Source: Achromobacter deleyi
GTDB taxonomy: Bacteria > Pseudomonadota > Gammaproteobacteria > Burkholderiales > Burkholderiaceae_B
Assembly: GCF_902859705.1 (NCBI RefSeq)
Contig: NZ_CADIJO010000002.1
Location: 477,223 to 541,222 of the forward strand
Length of the DNA: 64,000 bases
Reading direction: 5' to 3'
Position numbers and translations under genes: made by a program. Under the pieces are notes generated by a model. That model was not told the origin of the DNA, did no database searches, and worked only from the letters and a program-made list of their open reading frames with translations. Shown here one piece after another: positions 17,786 to 27,170 of the stretch (the stretch's first letter is position 1; every line of letters starts with the position of its first letter).

Positions 17786-20317
17786 ATGCTCCCAGCCTTG
17801 CCGCCCGTGTTTCCCCGCCGTCTTGGCGCCGCTTTACTGACGTTGGCCGGCCTGTTTGCCGTTGCCGCGCCGCCGCCGGCTGCGGCCTACGACATCGGCG
17901 CCGTGATCGACGCGGTGCGCCTGTCGCGCTATCCGCTGCGCGAACCCGAACGCCGCGCCTGGGGCACCGAGAATGCCAAGGACGCGCTGCTGGTCGGGCA
18001 GATGGAAAACCGGCTGTACCTGTACCGCTACGTCCGGGGCGCGCAAGCCGGCGCGGCGGCGGAACTGGCCTTTCGGTCGCGGCCGCTGGTGATCGATCCG
18101 GCCGGCTGGAATGTCTCGCGGCAAGAGACCGTCAGCGTGGCGGCGCCGCGCGAGGGGCAGTCGTTCTACTGGGTGGCCTATACCTACAACGACGCCGACG
18201 GCAGCCAGGCCAATGGCTTTCTGGTGGATGCGACCGGCGCGGCGGTGACGGTGCATGCGGATGCCGCCCGCGTGGTGGCGACGGCCGACCGCCCCTGGGA
18301 CGACGCGCGGCGCGCGGCGGCGCTGGCCACGCTCAAGCCCGCGCTGGTGGCGTATCCCAGCCCGCTCAAGGCATTTCCTGCGGACGTTCGTTTCGAATAC
18401 CAGGCGCCGGTCGATGGGGCTGCCACCTTCCGCAAGCTGCACCAGGTGGCGTTCGCCATTCCCCGCAGCAAGGCCGCCGAGTTCAACCGGGCGCTGGCGG
18501 ACCTGCGCCGCTTCGTGCTGGAAACGGACTATCGCGAGATCGATCCGGCTGGCCAGGACCCCGAGGCCCTGGCCGCCTTGAACGACTACGGTTTCTGGCT
18601 GGCCGAGGCCGGCAACCCGGCCGAGGCCGACGCGGTGCTGGGCGAGGTGCTGCGGCGCGACCCGGCGCGCACGCCCGCCTACCTGAACCGCGCCGATGCG
18701 CGCCTGAAACTGCGCGACCAGCGGCGCGATCAGCGCAGCTATTTCGAAACCTTGGCGCAGGAAGACTACCGCCTGTATTGCACGCGCCGCCTGGCCGCGG
18801 GCGAGCCGATTCCGGCCAAGGTGGCCGAGCGTATCGGCGCGGCGCTGGGCGCCAAGGCATTGGATGCGGTGGCATGCCGGCCCCGGCTGGCGATTTTCCA
18901 GGCGATCCGGGCGGGCGACCTGGACGCCGTGCGCGCGGAACTGGCGCGCGGGCAGGACCCCGACGGCGTCAACGAAAACGGCGTGTCGGCGCTGAATGCG
19001 GCCACGTCCGCCAAGCAGATCGAGATGGTGCGCGCGCTGCTGGCGGCGGGCGCACGGGTCGACGCACCCACGCGCGGCGCGCCGCTCGTGTCCAGCGCCT
19101 TGCCGGATGGCCGCGATACCCGCCCGCTGGCCGAACGTTATGCGCTGGCCGACGTGCTGGTGGCGGCGGGCGCGTCGCTCGAAGCCCCCGATTCCAACGG
19201 CACGCCGCTGCTGCTGCGCCGGGTGGCGTATTCGGCCGAGGACAAGGACACGCTGGACTACCTGCTGGCCAAGGGCGCCAACCCCAACGGCCGCGACAAG
19301 AGCGGACGCACGGTGCTGCACGCGGCCATGGGCAGCCCGGCCCGGTTCTGGTTCGCCGAGAAGCTCCTGGCCAAGGGCGCCGACATCAACGCGGCCTATA
19401 TCCGCATGTACTACGGCAGCCAGGCCATGTGGGAAACCCCGTTGCTGGAGGCGCTGCGCGAAGCGCCCGTCGAAGACCTGAAGCCGCAGTCCGCCTACGT
19501 TCCGTCCGAGCGCGTGGCGTTTGCGCTGGCGCATGGCGCGGACCCGGCGGTGGGCGGCTACGGGCCCAAGGATGGCCAGGTGCGCGCCGGCCTGGACGAG
19601 GCGTTCAGCCTGGCGGCGCGGCTGTTGTCGCCTGAACTGGTCGACCAGTTGGCACAGGCCGCCGCCGGCAAGCCGCATGCGCCCATGACGACGGCGCCGA
19701 TATCCAGCCTGTTGCGCCAATGGAACGAGGTGGAACTGCGGGCCGACGCGAAACAGAACAGCGCCGAATGGGACGGCCAGCGCGCCCGGCTGCGCGCCAC
19801 CGCCGACCGCCTGCTGGCGGCAGGCGTGCCGTTGGCGTATGTGGGCAGCGCGACAGGCACCGTGAACAACCAGATCGCGCCGCTGTCGCTGCCGTGGCTG
19901 CCGGATGACCTGTATCAGGCCTGGCTGGCGGCCGGGGCTGATCCGTCGGACCGCAGCGACGGGTCCCTGCGCCTGCGCGGCGTTTCCGACCCCGGCGCGC
20001 TGCCGCTGGTGATCATGCTGCAGCAGGGCAACGAGGCCAAGGTACGCATGCTGCTCGAGCACGCTGCCGCCTTGTACGCCACGCCGGCGCGTTGCGGCAT
20101 GGCGGTGGCGGATATGCTGGCCTGGCAGGGCAGCGATGGCGGCCCCTTGTCGCCGTCGGCGGCGCGGGCGATGAAACAGGTGCTGGACGGCGCCGCCAAC
20201 GCGCCTGCCTGCGATCTGGACCAGGGTGCGCGGGTGCAGCCGTATGTCGGCATGACCGCGCGGCAACTGGCGGACAGGCTGGGCATCACGCTCGTGGTGA
20301 AGGCGCCGGGCCAATAA
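17786..20317 (+). CDS. large exported ankyrin-repeat protein
   Basis: 843 residues from ATG 17786. The signal peptide (about 1-34: RRLGAALLTLAGLFAVAA, then AAA) points to the periplasm. Residues 35-370 form a region without recognisable family, with a TPR-like part near 270-310 (FWLAEAGNPAEADAVLGEVL). From about 375 to 560 there are ankyrin-type repeats (ALNAATSAKQIEMVRALLAAGARVDAPT, LLAKGANPNGRDKSGRTVLHAA as pattern), and further ones near 700-790. Ankyrin repeats bind proteins. Function unknown. It ends 20 bases before a bidirectional terminator facing the cyo operon. Confidence 0.75.
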   Translation: MLPALPPVFPRRLGAALLTLAGLFAVAAPPPAAAYDIGAVIDAVRLSRYPLREPERRAWGTENAKDALLVGQMENRLYLYRYVRGAQAGAAAELAFRSRPLVIDPAGWNVSRQETVSVAAPREGQSFYWVAYTYNDADGSQANGFLVDATGAAVTVHADAARVVATADRPWDDARRAAALATLKPALVAYPSPLKAFPADVRFEYQAPVDGAATFRKLHQVAFAIPRSKAAEFNRALADLRRFVLETDYREIDPAGQDPEALAALNDYGFWLAEAGNPAEADAVLGEVLRRDPARTPAYLNRADARLKLRDQRRDQRSYFETLAQEDYRLYCTRRLAAGEPIPAKVAERIGAALGAKALDAVACRPRLAIFQAIRAGDLDAVRAELARGQDPDGVNENGVSALNAATSAKQIEMVRALLAAGARVDAPTRGAPLVSSALPDGRDTRPLAERYALADVLVAAGASLEAPDSNGTPLLLRRVAYSAEDKDTLDYLLAKGANPNGRDKSGRTVLHAAMGSPARFWFAEKLLAKGADINAAYIRMYYGSQAMWETPLLEALREAPVEDLKPQSAYVPSERVAFALAHGADPAVGGYGPKDGQVRAGLDEAFSLAARLLSPELVDQLAQAAAGKPHAPMTTAPISSLLRQWNEVELRADAKQNSAEWDGQRARLRATADRLLAAGVPLAYVGSATGTVNNQIAPLSLPWLPDDLYQAWLAAGADPSDRSDGSLRLRGVSDPGALPLVIMLQQGNEAKVRMLLEHAAALYATPARCGMAVADMLAWQGSDGGPLSPSAARAMKQVLDGAANAPACDLDQGARVQPYVGMTARQLADRLGITLVVKAPGQ

Positions 20318-20333
20318 GCCAGGCGCATCCCGC

Positions 20334-20365
20334 AAAAAAAAACAGGCGCCGCAAGGCGCCTGTTT
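20334..20365. terminator. bidirectional terminator between ankyrin gene and cyo operon
   Basis: An 11-bp stem (20340-20350 with 20355-20365, GCAA loop) with nine A directly upstream, which read as a T-run on the minus strand. It ends the cyoABCD transcript and can also stop the ankyrin gene. Confidence 0.88.
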
Positions 20366-20386
20366 GTCGTCAGCGAGTGACGGGTC

Positions 20387-20737
20387 TTACATGGCGTGGC
20401 CCATGTTGACGTTCATGTTGTATAGGACCCAGGCCGAACCGCCGACGATGATGGCGATGATCAGCACGGTGAAGACAAACGTGGCCAGGTTGTCGCGGGC
20501 CGATTTCGAAGCGCCCATGTGCAGGAAGTACACCAGCTGAACCAGCAGCTGGAGCACGCACAGCGCCACCACGCCGATGATCGTGATGGTGTGGGACAGC
20601 GCGCCGCTCATCACCAGGCCGAACGAGCCGAAGGTGAGCAGAAGCGAGAGCACGAAACCGATGATGTAGGACTTCAGGCTGCCGTGGTCGGCGGCGTGAT
20701 CGTCGTGGCCGTGTGCGGCCGCAGCGGAGTGCGACAT
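20387..20737 (-). CDS. cyoD: cytochrome bo3 ubiquinol oxidase subunit IV
   Basis: 116 residues from ATG 20737, with a His-rich N-terminal segment and three membrane helices, normal for CyoD. Accessory subunit that assists assembly of the copper site in subunit I of the proton-pumping quinol oxidase in the inner membrane. Its ATG overlaps the cyoC stop by one base (TGATG), so it is translationally coupled. Last gene of cyoABCD. Confidence 0.95.
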   Translation of the reverse strand: MSHSAAAAHGHDDHAADHGSLKSYIIGFVLSLLLTFGSFGLVMSGALSHTITIIGVVALCVLQLLVQLVYFLHMGASKSARDNLATFVFTVLIIAIIVGGSAWVLYNMNVNMGHAM

Positions 20738-21351
20738 CAGAGGGCTCCCAGAAGATAGACGAAGGTGAAGACGCAGATCCAGACGATGTCCAGGAAGTGC
20801 CAGAACAGGCTCAGGCACGCCAGACGACGCTTGTTGATCGAGTCCAGGCCATGGCGGCGGATCATGTCGATGAGGATGACGATCCAGATCAGGCCGAACG
20901 TGACGTGCAGGCCGTGCGTACCGATCAGGGTGAAGAACGCCGACAGGTAGGCGCTGCGGCCGGGGCCCGCGCCTTCGGTGATCAGGTGATGGAACTCATA
21001 GACTTCCATCGCGATGAAGCCCGCGCCGAACAGGAACGTGACCATCAACCAGCCGATTGCGCGGCTCTTGTTGTTGGCGTGCACGTTCAGGTTGGCCATG
21101 CCGAAGGTGAAGCTGGAAAAGAGCAGCAACAGGGTTTCGACCAGCACGAACTTCAGGTCGAACAGTTCCTTGCCCGTCGGGCCGCCCGCGGTGGCGTTGG
21201 ACAACACCGCGAACGTGGCGAACAGCACCGAAAAGATCAGCAAGTCGCTCATGAGGTAGACCCAGAAACCGAAAACGGTCTTGGATCCATCGTCATGGTG
21301 CGCGTGATCGTCGTGACCCGCGTGGGGGTGAGTGGCTACGGCTTGAATCAT
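20737..21351 (-). CDS. cyoC: cytochrome bo3 ubiquinol oxidase subunit III
   Basis: 204 residues, five membrane helices after a His-rich N-terminus. Conserved COX3 features are visible: [21 protein letters not shown] and [13 protein letters not shown]. Subunit III of the heme-copper quinol oxidase; it stabilises the complex. Only 3 bases separate it from cyoB upstream. Confidence 0.97.
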   Translation of the reverse strand: MIQAVATHPHAGHDDHAHHDDGSKTVFGFWVYLMSDLLIFSVLFATFAVLSNATAGGPTGKELFDLKFVLVETLLLLFSSFTFGMANLNVHANNKSRAIGWLMVTFLFGAGFIAMEVYEFHHLITEGAGPGRSAYLSAFFTLIGTHGLHVTFGLIWIVILIDMIRRHGLDSINKRRLACLSLFWHFLDIVWICVFTFVYLLGAL

Positions 21352-21354
21352 GGC

Positions 21355-23331
21355 TCAGGCGGCCTTCTGCATTTTTTCAAAGTGGGCGTTCTCGATCCGC
21401 TCGACTTCAGCGGCCGGGACCCAGTAATCGACGTCGCGGTCGTAGGCGCGGACGATGAACGAACCGATCATGCCGACGAAACCAACGATGGCGAGCCACC
21501 AGATGTGCCAGATCAAGGCAAAGCACATGACCAGGCCGAAGGCGCCGATGTACACGCCGGCACCGGTGTTCTTGGGCATGTGGATGTCTTCGTACTTGGC
21601 CGGGCGCTTGTAGGCCTTGCCGTTCTGCTTGTCTTCCCAGAACTGGTCCAGTTCATCGACGTGAGGAACATGGGCGAAGTTGTAGAAGGGAGCAGGCGAA
21701 GAGATCGACCATTCCAGCGTGCGGCCATCCCAGGGATCGCCGGTGACGTCCTGGTTCTGCTTGCGCTGACGAACCGAGACGAACACTTGCTGCAGCAGGA
21801 ACCAGATGCCCAGCATGATCAGCGCGGCGCCAGCCAGCGCGACCAGCAGGTAGGGCTGCCATTCGGGGTTGTCGTAGTGGTTCAGGCGACGCGTCATGCC
21901 CTTGAAGCCCAGGATGTACAGGGGCATGAAGGCCATGAAGAAACCGACGAACCAGCAGTAGAACGAGTAACGGCCCAGGCGCTCGTTCAGCGTGAAGCCG
22001 AACGCCTTCGGGAACCAGTAGGTCATGCCGGCGATGCAACCGAACACCACGCCACCGATGATGGTGTTGTGGAAGTGGGCGATCAGGAACAGGCTGTTGT
22101 GCAGCACGAACGACACGCCGGGGATGGCCAGCATCACGCCGGTCATGCCGCCGATGACGAACACGATCATGAAGCCCAGCGTCCACAGCACCGGCGTGGT
22201 GATGCGCAGGCGGCCGCGGTAGATGGTGAACAGCCAGTTGAAGATCTTGGCCCCGGTCGGGATCGAGATGATCATTGTGGCAATGCCGAAGAACGCGTTG
22301 ACGTTGGCCCCCGCACCCATGGTGAAGAAGTGGTGCAGCCAGACCAGGAACGACAGCACGCCGATGGCGGCCGTGGCGTAGACCATGGACTTGTAGCCGA
22401 ACAGGGTCTTGCGGGCGAACGTGGCAACCACTTCGGAATACACGCCGAAGGCGGGCAGCACCAGGATGTAGACCTCGGGGTGGCCCCAGATCCAGATCAG
22501 GTTCACGTACATCATGACGTTGCCGCCCATGTCGTTCGTGAAGAAGTGCGTACCCAGGTAGCGGTCGGCGGTCAGGAGCGCCAGGGTGGCGGCCAGCACG
22601 GGGAAGGCGGCCACGATCAGCACGTTGGTGACCAGCGAGGTCCAGGTGAAGATCGGCATCTTCATCAGGCTCATGCCCGGTGCGCGCATGCGCAGGATGG
22701 TCACGATGAAGTTGATGCCGCTAAGCGTTGTGCCCAGCCCTGATATCTGCAGCGCCCAGATGTAGTAGTCCACCCCGACGCTTGGGCTGTAGTCCAGCCC
22801 TGACAGCGGCGGATAGGCGAGCCAGCCGGTCGCGGCGAATTCGCCCACGAACAGCGAGATCATCATCAGCGCGACGCCGGCGCCGAACAGCCAGAAGCTC
22901 AGCGAGTTCAGGAACGGGTAGGCCACGTCGCGGGCGCCGATCTGCAGCGGCACCACGATGTTCATCAGCCCGGTGATGAAGGGCATCGCCATGAAGAAAA
23001 TCATGATGACGCCGTGGGCGGTGAAGATCTGGTCGTAGTGGTGCGGCGGCAGGAAGCCGGCGGAGTCGGCCGAGGCGACGGCCAACTGGGTACGCATCAT
23101 GATGGCGTCGGCAAAGCCGCGCAGCAGCATGATCAGGGCGACGATGATGTACATCACGCCGATGCGCTTGTGGTCGACGGAGGTCAGCCATTCCGTCCAG
23201 AGGTACTTCCACTTGCCGAAGTAGGTGATGGCGCCGAAGACCGCTAGGCCTCCCAGGCACACGGCGGCCAGCGTAACCATGACGATAGGTTCATGGTACG
23301 GAATGGCCTCGAGGGTGAGTTTCCCGAGCAT
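21355..23331 (-). CDS. cyoB: cytochrome bo3 ubiquinol oxidase subunit I
   Basis: 658 residues, standard for CyoB. The catalytic subunit: it carries heme b, heme o3 and CuB, oxidises ubiquinol, reduces O2 to water and pumps protons. The residues [13 protein letters not shown] (heme ligand His), [15 protein letters not shown] (the CuB His and the His-Tyr cross-link motif) and HFHNTIIGG (heme ligands) are present. Fifteen membrane helices are expected. Starts 2 bases after the cyoA stop. Confidence 0.98.
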   Translation of the reverse strand: MLGKLTLEAIPYHEPIVMVTLAAVCLGGLAVFGAITYFGKWKYLWTEWLTSVDHKRIGVMYIIVALIMLLRGFADAIMMRTQLAVASADSAGFLPPHHYDQIFTAHGVIMIFFMAMPFITGLMNIVVPLQIGARDVAYPFLNSLSFWLFGAGVALMMISLFVGEFAATGWLAYPPLSGLDYSPSVGVDYYIWALQISGLGTTLSGINFIVTILRMRAPGMSLMKMPIFTWTSLVTNVLIVAAFPVLAATLALLTADRYLGTHFFTNDMGGNVMMYVNLIWIWGHPEVYILVLPAFGVYSEVVATFARKTLFGYKSMVYATAAIGVLSFLVWLHHFFTMGAGANVNAFFGIATMIISIPTGAKIFNWLFTIYRGRLRITTPVLWTLGFMIVFVIGGMTGVMLAIPGVSFVLHNSLFLIAHFHNTIIGGVVFGCIAGMTYWFPKAFGFTLNERLGRYSFYCWFVGFFMAFMPLYILGFKGMTRRLNHYDNPEWQPYLLVALAGAALIMLGIWFLLQQVFVSVRQRKQNQDVTGDPWDGRTLEWSISSPAPFYNFAHVPHVDELDQFWEDKQNGKAYKRPAKYEDIHMPKNTGAGVYIGAFGLVMCFALIWHIWWLAIVGFVGMIGSFIVRAYDRDVDYWVPAAEVERIENAHFEKMQKAA

Positions 23332-23333
23332 TG

Positions 23334-24242
23334 TTAGTTGATTCCTGCGATCAGATTATTCGACGTGGGGGTGCACGTGGCGGAGTCCACGCCGGCCATC
23401 TTGGACATGGTGCTGCCCAGGATGAACTCGAACATCGACGGCGGCACCGAGGCGTACTTGACGACCGGGTTGCGCTCGCTGCGCTTGGTCAGTTCCTGGT
23501 AGGCCTCGGGGGTCAGCGTCGTGGGCGATGCCTTGGCTTCCTTGACCCAGTTGTCGAATCCTTCCTGCGACGTGGCGATGGCCTTGAAGCGCATGCCGGA
23601 GAAGCCGGCGCCGCTGTAGTTGGCCGAAATGCCGGCGTAGGTGCCGGGTTCGCGCGCGTTCAGGTGCAGCTTGGTTTCCATGCCCGCCATCGAATAGATC
23701 TGGCTGCCGAGCTGGGGAATGAAGAACGAGTTCATGACCGACGCCGAGGTGATCCGGAAATTGACCGGCACGTCCACGGGGAACGCGATCTCGTTGACGG
23801 TGGCGATGTCGTACTCGGGGTAGATGAACAGCCACTTCCAATCCAGCGAAACCACCTCGATGGTCACCGGCTTGTGCTCGGACACGAGCGGCTTGTAGGG
23901 GTCCAGCGCATGGGTGGAGCGCCAGGTGATCACCGCGAGAATCGCCACGATGATACAAGGCACGGTCCAGACCACGATTTCGATGGCCGTGGAGTGGGCC
24001 CACTTGGGCTGGTAGTCAGCTTTGGTGTTGGACGCGCGGTACTTCCAGGCGAAGGACACAATCATGAAGAGGACCGGAATCACGACCAGGAGCATGAGCC
24101 CCGTCGCCGTGAACAGCAGGGTCCGTTCCTGCATGCCGATGTCTCCCTTGGGGGAGAGGATTTCCATGTTGCAGCCGCCAAGCAGCATGACCGCGCCGAC
24201 GCCGAAAATGCGCGTAAGGGTCGCAAGGAGGGGGTGTTTCAC
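23334..24242 (-). CDS. cyoA: cytochrome bo3 ubiquinol oxidase subunit II
   Basis: 302 residues from a GTG start at 24242, which begins the lipoprotein signal directly ([13 protein letters not shown], lipobox LLGGC with Cys24). A longer in-frame reading from 24383 would cross the regulatory boxes and is unlikely. After two membrane helices comes a cupredoxin domain (about 130-270) without the CuA ligands, as usual for quinol oxidases. First gene of cyoABCD, about 260 bp downstream of regA on the same strand; the gap holds two RegA-type palindromes and an FNR-type box. Confidence 0.93.
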   Translation of the reverse strand: MKHPLLATLTRIFGVGAVMLLGGCNMEILSPKGDIGMQERTLLFTATGLMLLVVIPVLFMIVSFAWKYRASNTKADYQPKWAHSTAIEIVVWTVPCIIVAILAVITWRSTHALDPYKPLVSEHKPVTIEVVSLDWKWLFIYPEYDIATVNEIAFPVDVPVNFRITSASVMNSFFIPQLGSQIYSMAGMETKLHLNAREPGTYAGISANYSGAGFSGMRFKAIATSQEGFDNWVKEAKASPTTLTPEAYQELTKRSERNPVVKYASVPPSMFEFILGSTMSKMAGVDSATCTPTSNNLIAGIN

Positions 24243-24324
24243 GTACAGCCTTGGATGGAGGGTGGGAAATGCTGCGGAGCAGCAGACTGGAATGCTGCTA
24301 GGCAGCAACGTCCATCCTATCGGC

Positions 24325-24338
24325 TTGATCTGGGTCAA
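24325..24338. promoter_or_regulatory. FNR/Anr-type box upstream of cyoA
   Basis: TTGATCTGGGTCAA matches TTGAT-N4-ATCAA at nine of ten fixed positions. It is centred about 90 bp upstream of the cyoA start. Anr-type proteins are known to repress bo3 oxidase genes under low oxygen in pseudomonads; the same role is inferred here. Confidence 0.6.
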
Positions 24339-24341
24339 GGC

Positions 24342-24358
24342 TGCGACGAAAGGTCGCA
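24342..24358. promoter_or_regulatory. RegA-type box 1 upstream of cyoA
   Basis: TGCGAC-N5-GTCGCA, a perfect palindrome that fits the GCGNC-N-GNCGC pattern of RegA/PrrA/ActR sites. It lies 3 bp from the FNR-type box and about 100 bp upstream of cyoA. Confidence 0.6.
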
Positions 24359-24438
24359 TTGCCTGGCCGGCATTTGCCCCCAAGACCCTGGGTTAGGGGT
24401 TTTCCCTGGCGGGACAAGGGCTTGCGGCGGAGGGTGGG

Positions 24439-24459
24439 GGTGCGACGATATGTCGCACC
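24439..24459. promoter_or_regulatory. RegA-type box 2 between regA and cyoA
   Basis: GGTGCGAC-N5-GTCGCACC, eight-base arms with the same core and spacing as box 1. The centres of the two boxes are 99 bp apart. It also lies 43 bp downstream of the regA stop. Confidence 0.62.
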
Positions 24460-24501
24460 TGCACAATGATGGATTGTTGCGATGTGTCGTATCCGCGCCA
24501 A

Positions 24502-25056
24502 TCAGTCGACCAGGACCTCGCGTTCCGGCCCCGGTTTCTTTGCCAGCTTGCGCTGGAGCGAACGCCGGTGCATGCCCAACAGGCGGGCCGCGGCCGACAC
24601 GTTGCCGCCGGTCTCGTGCAGCGCCTGGTGTATGTGTTCCCATTCTAGGCGGTGCAAAGGCGTCATGGTGCTTTCGATCGTAACCGTATCCGCCTTCACC
24701 AGGCCCAGGGTGCGCAGGATCATCGGCGCGGTGGCGGGCTTGGGCAGGTAGTCGTCGGCGCCGCGCTTGATGGCCTCGACCGCCGTGGCCACGCTGGCGT
24801 AGCCGGTGACCAGCAGGATGCGCATGTCGGCGCGCAGGGCGCGAAGGGGACGGATCAGGGTCAGGCCCGAGTCCTCGCCCAGGCGCAGGTCGACCAGGGC
24901 GAAGGCGGGGCGGATTTCCTCGGCCACGCGCAGGGCCTCGGCGATGCCGGTGGCGGTTCGGGTTTCCAGGCCGCGGCGCGACAGGCTGCGCTGCAAGGTG
25001 CGCACATACAGCTCGTCATCGTCGATCAAGAGGCCAAGATCGGTCGGATTCAACAT
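24502..25056 (-). CDS. regA: RegA/PrrA/ActR-family redox response regulator
   Basis: 184 residues. Receiver domain 1-120 with the phosphoacceptor Asp56 (ALVDLRLG), acidic pocket IDDDE near 11-15 and Lys106 (YLPKP). A linker leads to a Fis-type HTH at about 140-178 (HETGGNVSAAARLLGMHRRSLQRKL), the highly conserved DNA-binding end of the RegA/ActR/PrrA/RoxR group. This group controls respiratory oxidases, carbon and nitrogen metabolism according to redox state. It starts one base after the sensor stop (TGACATG), so the pair is co-translated. The matching DNA palindromes in front of cyoA suggest direct control. Confidence 0.92.
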   Translation of the reverse strand: MLNPTDLGLLIDDDELYVRTLQRSLSRRGLETRTATGIAEALRVAEEIRPAFALVDLRLGEDSGLTLIRPLRALRADMRILLVTGYASVATAVEAIKRGADDYLPKPATAPMILRTLGLVKADTVTIESTMTPLHRLEWEHIHQALHETGGNVSAAARLLGMHRRSLQRKLAKKPGPEREVLVD

Positions 25057-25057
25057 G

Positions 25058-26284
25058 TCAGGTCCCGGGACTGCCCAGGGGCAGGTAAAAGCGGATGCGG
25101 GTGCCGCCGCCGTCGGCGGCCGTCATGGTCATTTCGCCGCCCAGTTGCTCGACGGTGGCGTGCGACAGGGCCAGGCCCACGCCCAGCCCTCCCGGCTTGC
25201 CGCTGTTGAACAGGCTGGTGGCCGGCAGCAGCGTCTGGTCGGGGTCGAAGCCGCGGCCGTAGTCGCGCACTTCGCCCCGCAGGGCGCCGTAGCCGTATTC
25301 CAGGTGCAGGTCCACGCGCGGTTCGTCGGCGGCTTCGCCGGCATCGGCCGCGTTGTTCAGCAGGGCCTGCAGCAGGTGGGCGATGGCCGGGTCGACCCGC
25401 AGGCTGGTCGGCAGGGCGCCCGAGCGTTGCAGGTTGATGGTCGGCCGGATCAGCCGCCATTGCCCCACCACGCGCACCAGGTCCACCGCAGTTGGGACCG
25501 CCAGATTGCGGATGCGTTCCCGGCACAGGGCCAGCAGCTGGCTGAGGGTGGCGACGTCGTCCTTCAGGTCGGGGTCCTTGACCTCGGCGGCGATTTCGTC
25601 GGCCAGCAGGGTCATGGTGGCCAGCGGGGTGTTCAGTTCGTGCGCCATCGCCGCGGCGTGGGTGGCCAGGGCCACGATGCCTTCGTTGCGGGTGAAGCGC
25701 TCGCGCAGGCGGGCCAGTTCGCGTTCGCGGGCCCGCAGGTCGGACGCCAGGCGGGTCGAGAACACCAGCACGACCACCACGGAAATCAGGAAATTGGCCG
25801 ACAGCCCCCACAGCAGCAGGGTGTGGGTGTTGACGTCGCCGCGCAGCGGCTGGCCGAAGATGGCGGCGGCTGCATAGCCGGAAATACCGGCCAGCGCGGC
25901 GGCCAGCGCCCAGTTGCGCGGCAGCGCCAGCGCGGCCAGGGCGGTCAGGATCAGGAACATCATCCCGAACGGATTGCTCAGGCCGCCGCTCCAGCCGACC
26001 ATCCAGGCCAGTGCGGCCATGTCCACCAGCAGGTGGGCGAAGGCGGTGGCGTGGGACAGGTCGCGGCTGTGCCGCAGGCGCAGGCTGGCGTAGACGTTGA
26101 AGCCGATCAGCACGCCCACGCCGATCCACAGGGGTTCGAGCGGCAAGGCCAGGCCCAGCACGCTGCTGGCGACCAGGATGGTGGCGGCCTGGCCCGCGAT
26201 GGCGAGCCAGCGCAGGCTGCAGAGGGTACGCAGGAAGGAAAAGGCGGAACTACCGGGCATATCCAGACACAGGGTTGCCGGCAC
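25058..26284 (-). CDS. regB: RegB/PrrB/ActS-family redox sensor kinase
   Basis: 408 residues from ATG 26284; ATG at codon 9 is an alternative. About six membrane helices (24-180) contain the quinone-site heptapeptide GGLSNPF at 100-106, then the H-box AHELNTPL with phospho-acceptor His215, the redox-box Cys254 (LCRERIR) and a HATPase domain (about 300-405; NNAADAG, DYGRGFD, GGLGVGLAL). All three hallmarks of RegB (quinone motif, His, redox Cys) are in place, so quinone- and thiol-based control of kinase activity is expected. It phosphorylates the adjacent RegA. Confidence 0.93.
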   Translation of the reverse strand: MPATLCLDMPGSSAFSFLRTLCSLRWLAIAGQAATILVASSVLGLALPLEPLWIGVGVLIGFNVYASLRLRHSRDLSHATAFAHLLVDMAALAWMVGWSGGLSNPFGMMFLILTALAALALPRNWALAAALAGISGYAAAAIFGQPLRGDVNTHTLLLWGLSANFLISVVVVLVFSTRLASDLRARERELARLRERFTRNEGIVALATHAAAMAHELNTPLATMTLLADEIAAEVKDPDLKDDVATLSQLLALCRERIRNLAVPTAVDLVRVVGQWRLIRPTINLQRSGALPTSLRVDPAIAHLLQALLNNAADAGEAADEPRVDLHLEYGYGALRGEVRDYGRGFDPDQTLLPATSLFNSGKPGGLGVGLALSHATVEQLGGEMTMTAADGGGTRIRFYLPLGSPGT

Positions 26285-26530
26285 AACCGCCGGCGGCTAC
26301 GGGCGCCCGGCGGCGCGGAACGCTGTCATCCGGGGCGCGGCGCAGGAGCACCGGCTGCCGTCAGGCCCCGCGAGGGCGCTGGCGGCGGATGTGCTGGCAT
26401 TGTATGTGGAATCACGGCGCACCGCAGGCGCGGGGGCGTGCAATGCGTCCCTGATATCAGCCCCGCCAGCGGCTGGCAGGCGAGCCTTGAGGCTGCGCGC
26501 CGCTGTGCCGGGGCCGGTCAGGCCGCAGGA

Positions 26531-26917
26531 CTACTGGATGGCGGACGTGCCGCTATGGGCCATCGGGGTGGGCGGGTAGCTTTCCTGGTCGGACGCCATC
26601 TGCCCCTGCATTTCGGCCGTCTGCAGTTCCTGTTCGACCTGCGCCCGGCTTTCCATGGCGCCGTTGGTGGCGACGGCGGGCGGGTAGTCTTCCTGGCCGA
26701 AGGTGTATTGGCCGTCCTGCTTGGACTGCGCCAATTCGGCGCTGACCTGGGCCGAAGTCTTGGCCGTGGGGGCCGGGTAGCTCACGCGCCAGTCGCCGTA
26801 CGCATCGCGCTTGTAGGTCGCGGTGGGCATCGTGGACTGGACTTGCTGGGCTTGCACGGTGGTGGCGGCGGCGGTCAGGCCGGCGCAGAGCAACAAAGTC
26901 GCTGTCAGGGTCTTCAT
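26531..26917 (-). CDS. DUF4148-type secreted protein
   Basis: 128 residues. Signal peptide 1-23 (MKTLTATLLLCAGLTAAATT, then VQA). The mature part holds two copies of a helical unit (KTSAQVSAELAQSKQDGQYTF and SRAQVEQELQTAEMQGQM as pattern), each followed by a D/E-Y/S-Y-P-P motif. This is the DUF4148 pattern also seen at 13123-13482, but the two proteins are clearly diverged. Function unknown; likely periplasmic. About 250 bp without a gene lie on each side; the 3' side holds nothing I can name. Confidence 0.7.
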   Translation of the reverse strand: MKTLTATLLLCAGLTAAATTVQAQQVQSTMPTATYKRDAYGDWRVSYPAPTAKTSAQVSAELAQSKQDGQYTFGQEDYPPAVATNGAMESRAQVEQELQTAEMQGQMASDQESYPPTPMAHSGTSAIQ

Positions 26918-27114
26918 GAAACGCTCCTAGCAATCAAAGCAAACGGCCGGGAATCGTGGCCGCGCCGTCGTCCCGGATGCGGTCTTGGGACGATTTCCTG
27001 TGATGCTGGCTATGCCTGCCGGGGGCGTCGGATGGCGGCGCACCCCGGCTTTTTCAGTTCGACCGGGGGCGCGCCTTTACGTTGCAGGAAAACGCGGGTT
27101 GGTGTGCAAACAAC

Positions 27115-27132
27115 TATTTCAAGCTTGAAATA
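27115..27132. promoter_or_regulatory. 18-bp perfect palindrome
   Basis: TATTTCAAGCTTGAAATA, with no spacer. It is 198 bp upstream of the DUF4148 start (26917) and 39 bp downstream of the PCuAC stop. There is no loop, so it is an operator-type palindrome rather than a terminator. No regulator can be named. Confidence 0.5.
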
Positions 27133-27170
27133 CAGGTGTCAATCCGCTTGCAGCGGCAAAGGCCCTTATT

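Noticed and set aside
17834..20335. 833-codon open frame antisense to the ankyrin gene
   Set aside because: Antisense shadow of a high-GC gene; the plus-strand protein has a signal peptide and ankyrin repeats, the minus one has no domain.
20713..22743. 676-codon open frame on the plus strand over cyoC and cyoB
   Set aside because: Composition of a shadow (Asp, Glu, His, Gln rich), while cyoB and cyoC are certain on the other strand.
24478..24491. Third TGCGA...TCGTA inverted element near the regA stop
   Set aside because: Spacing is 4 instead of the 7 between half-site cores of the other two boxes and one arm base mismatches, so it is not counted as a RegA box.
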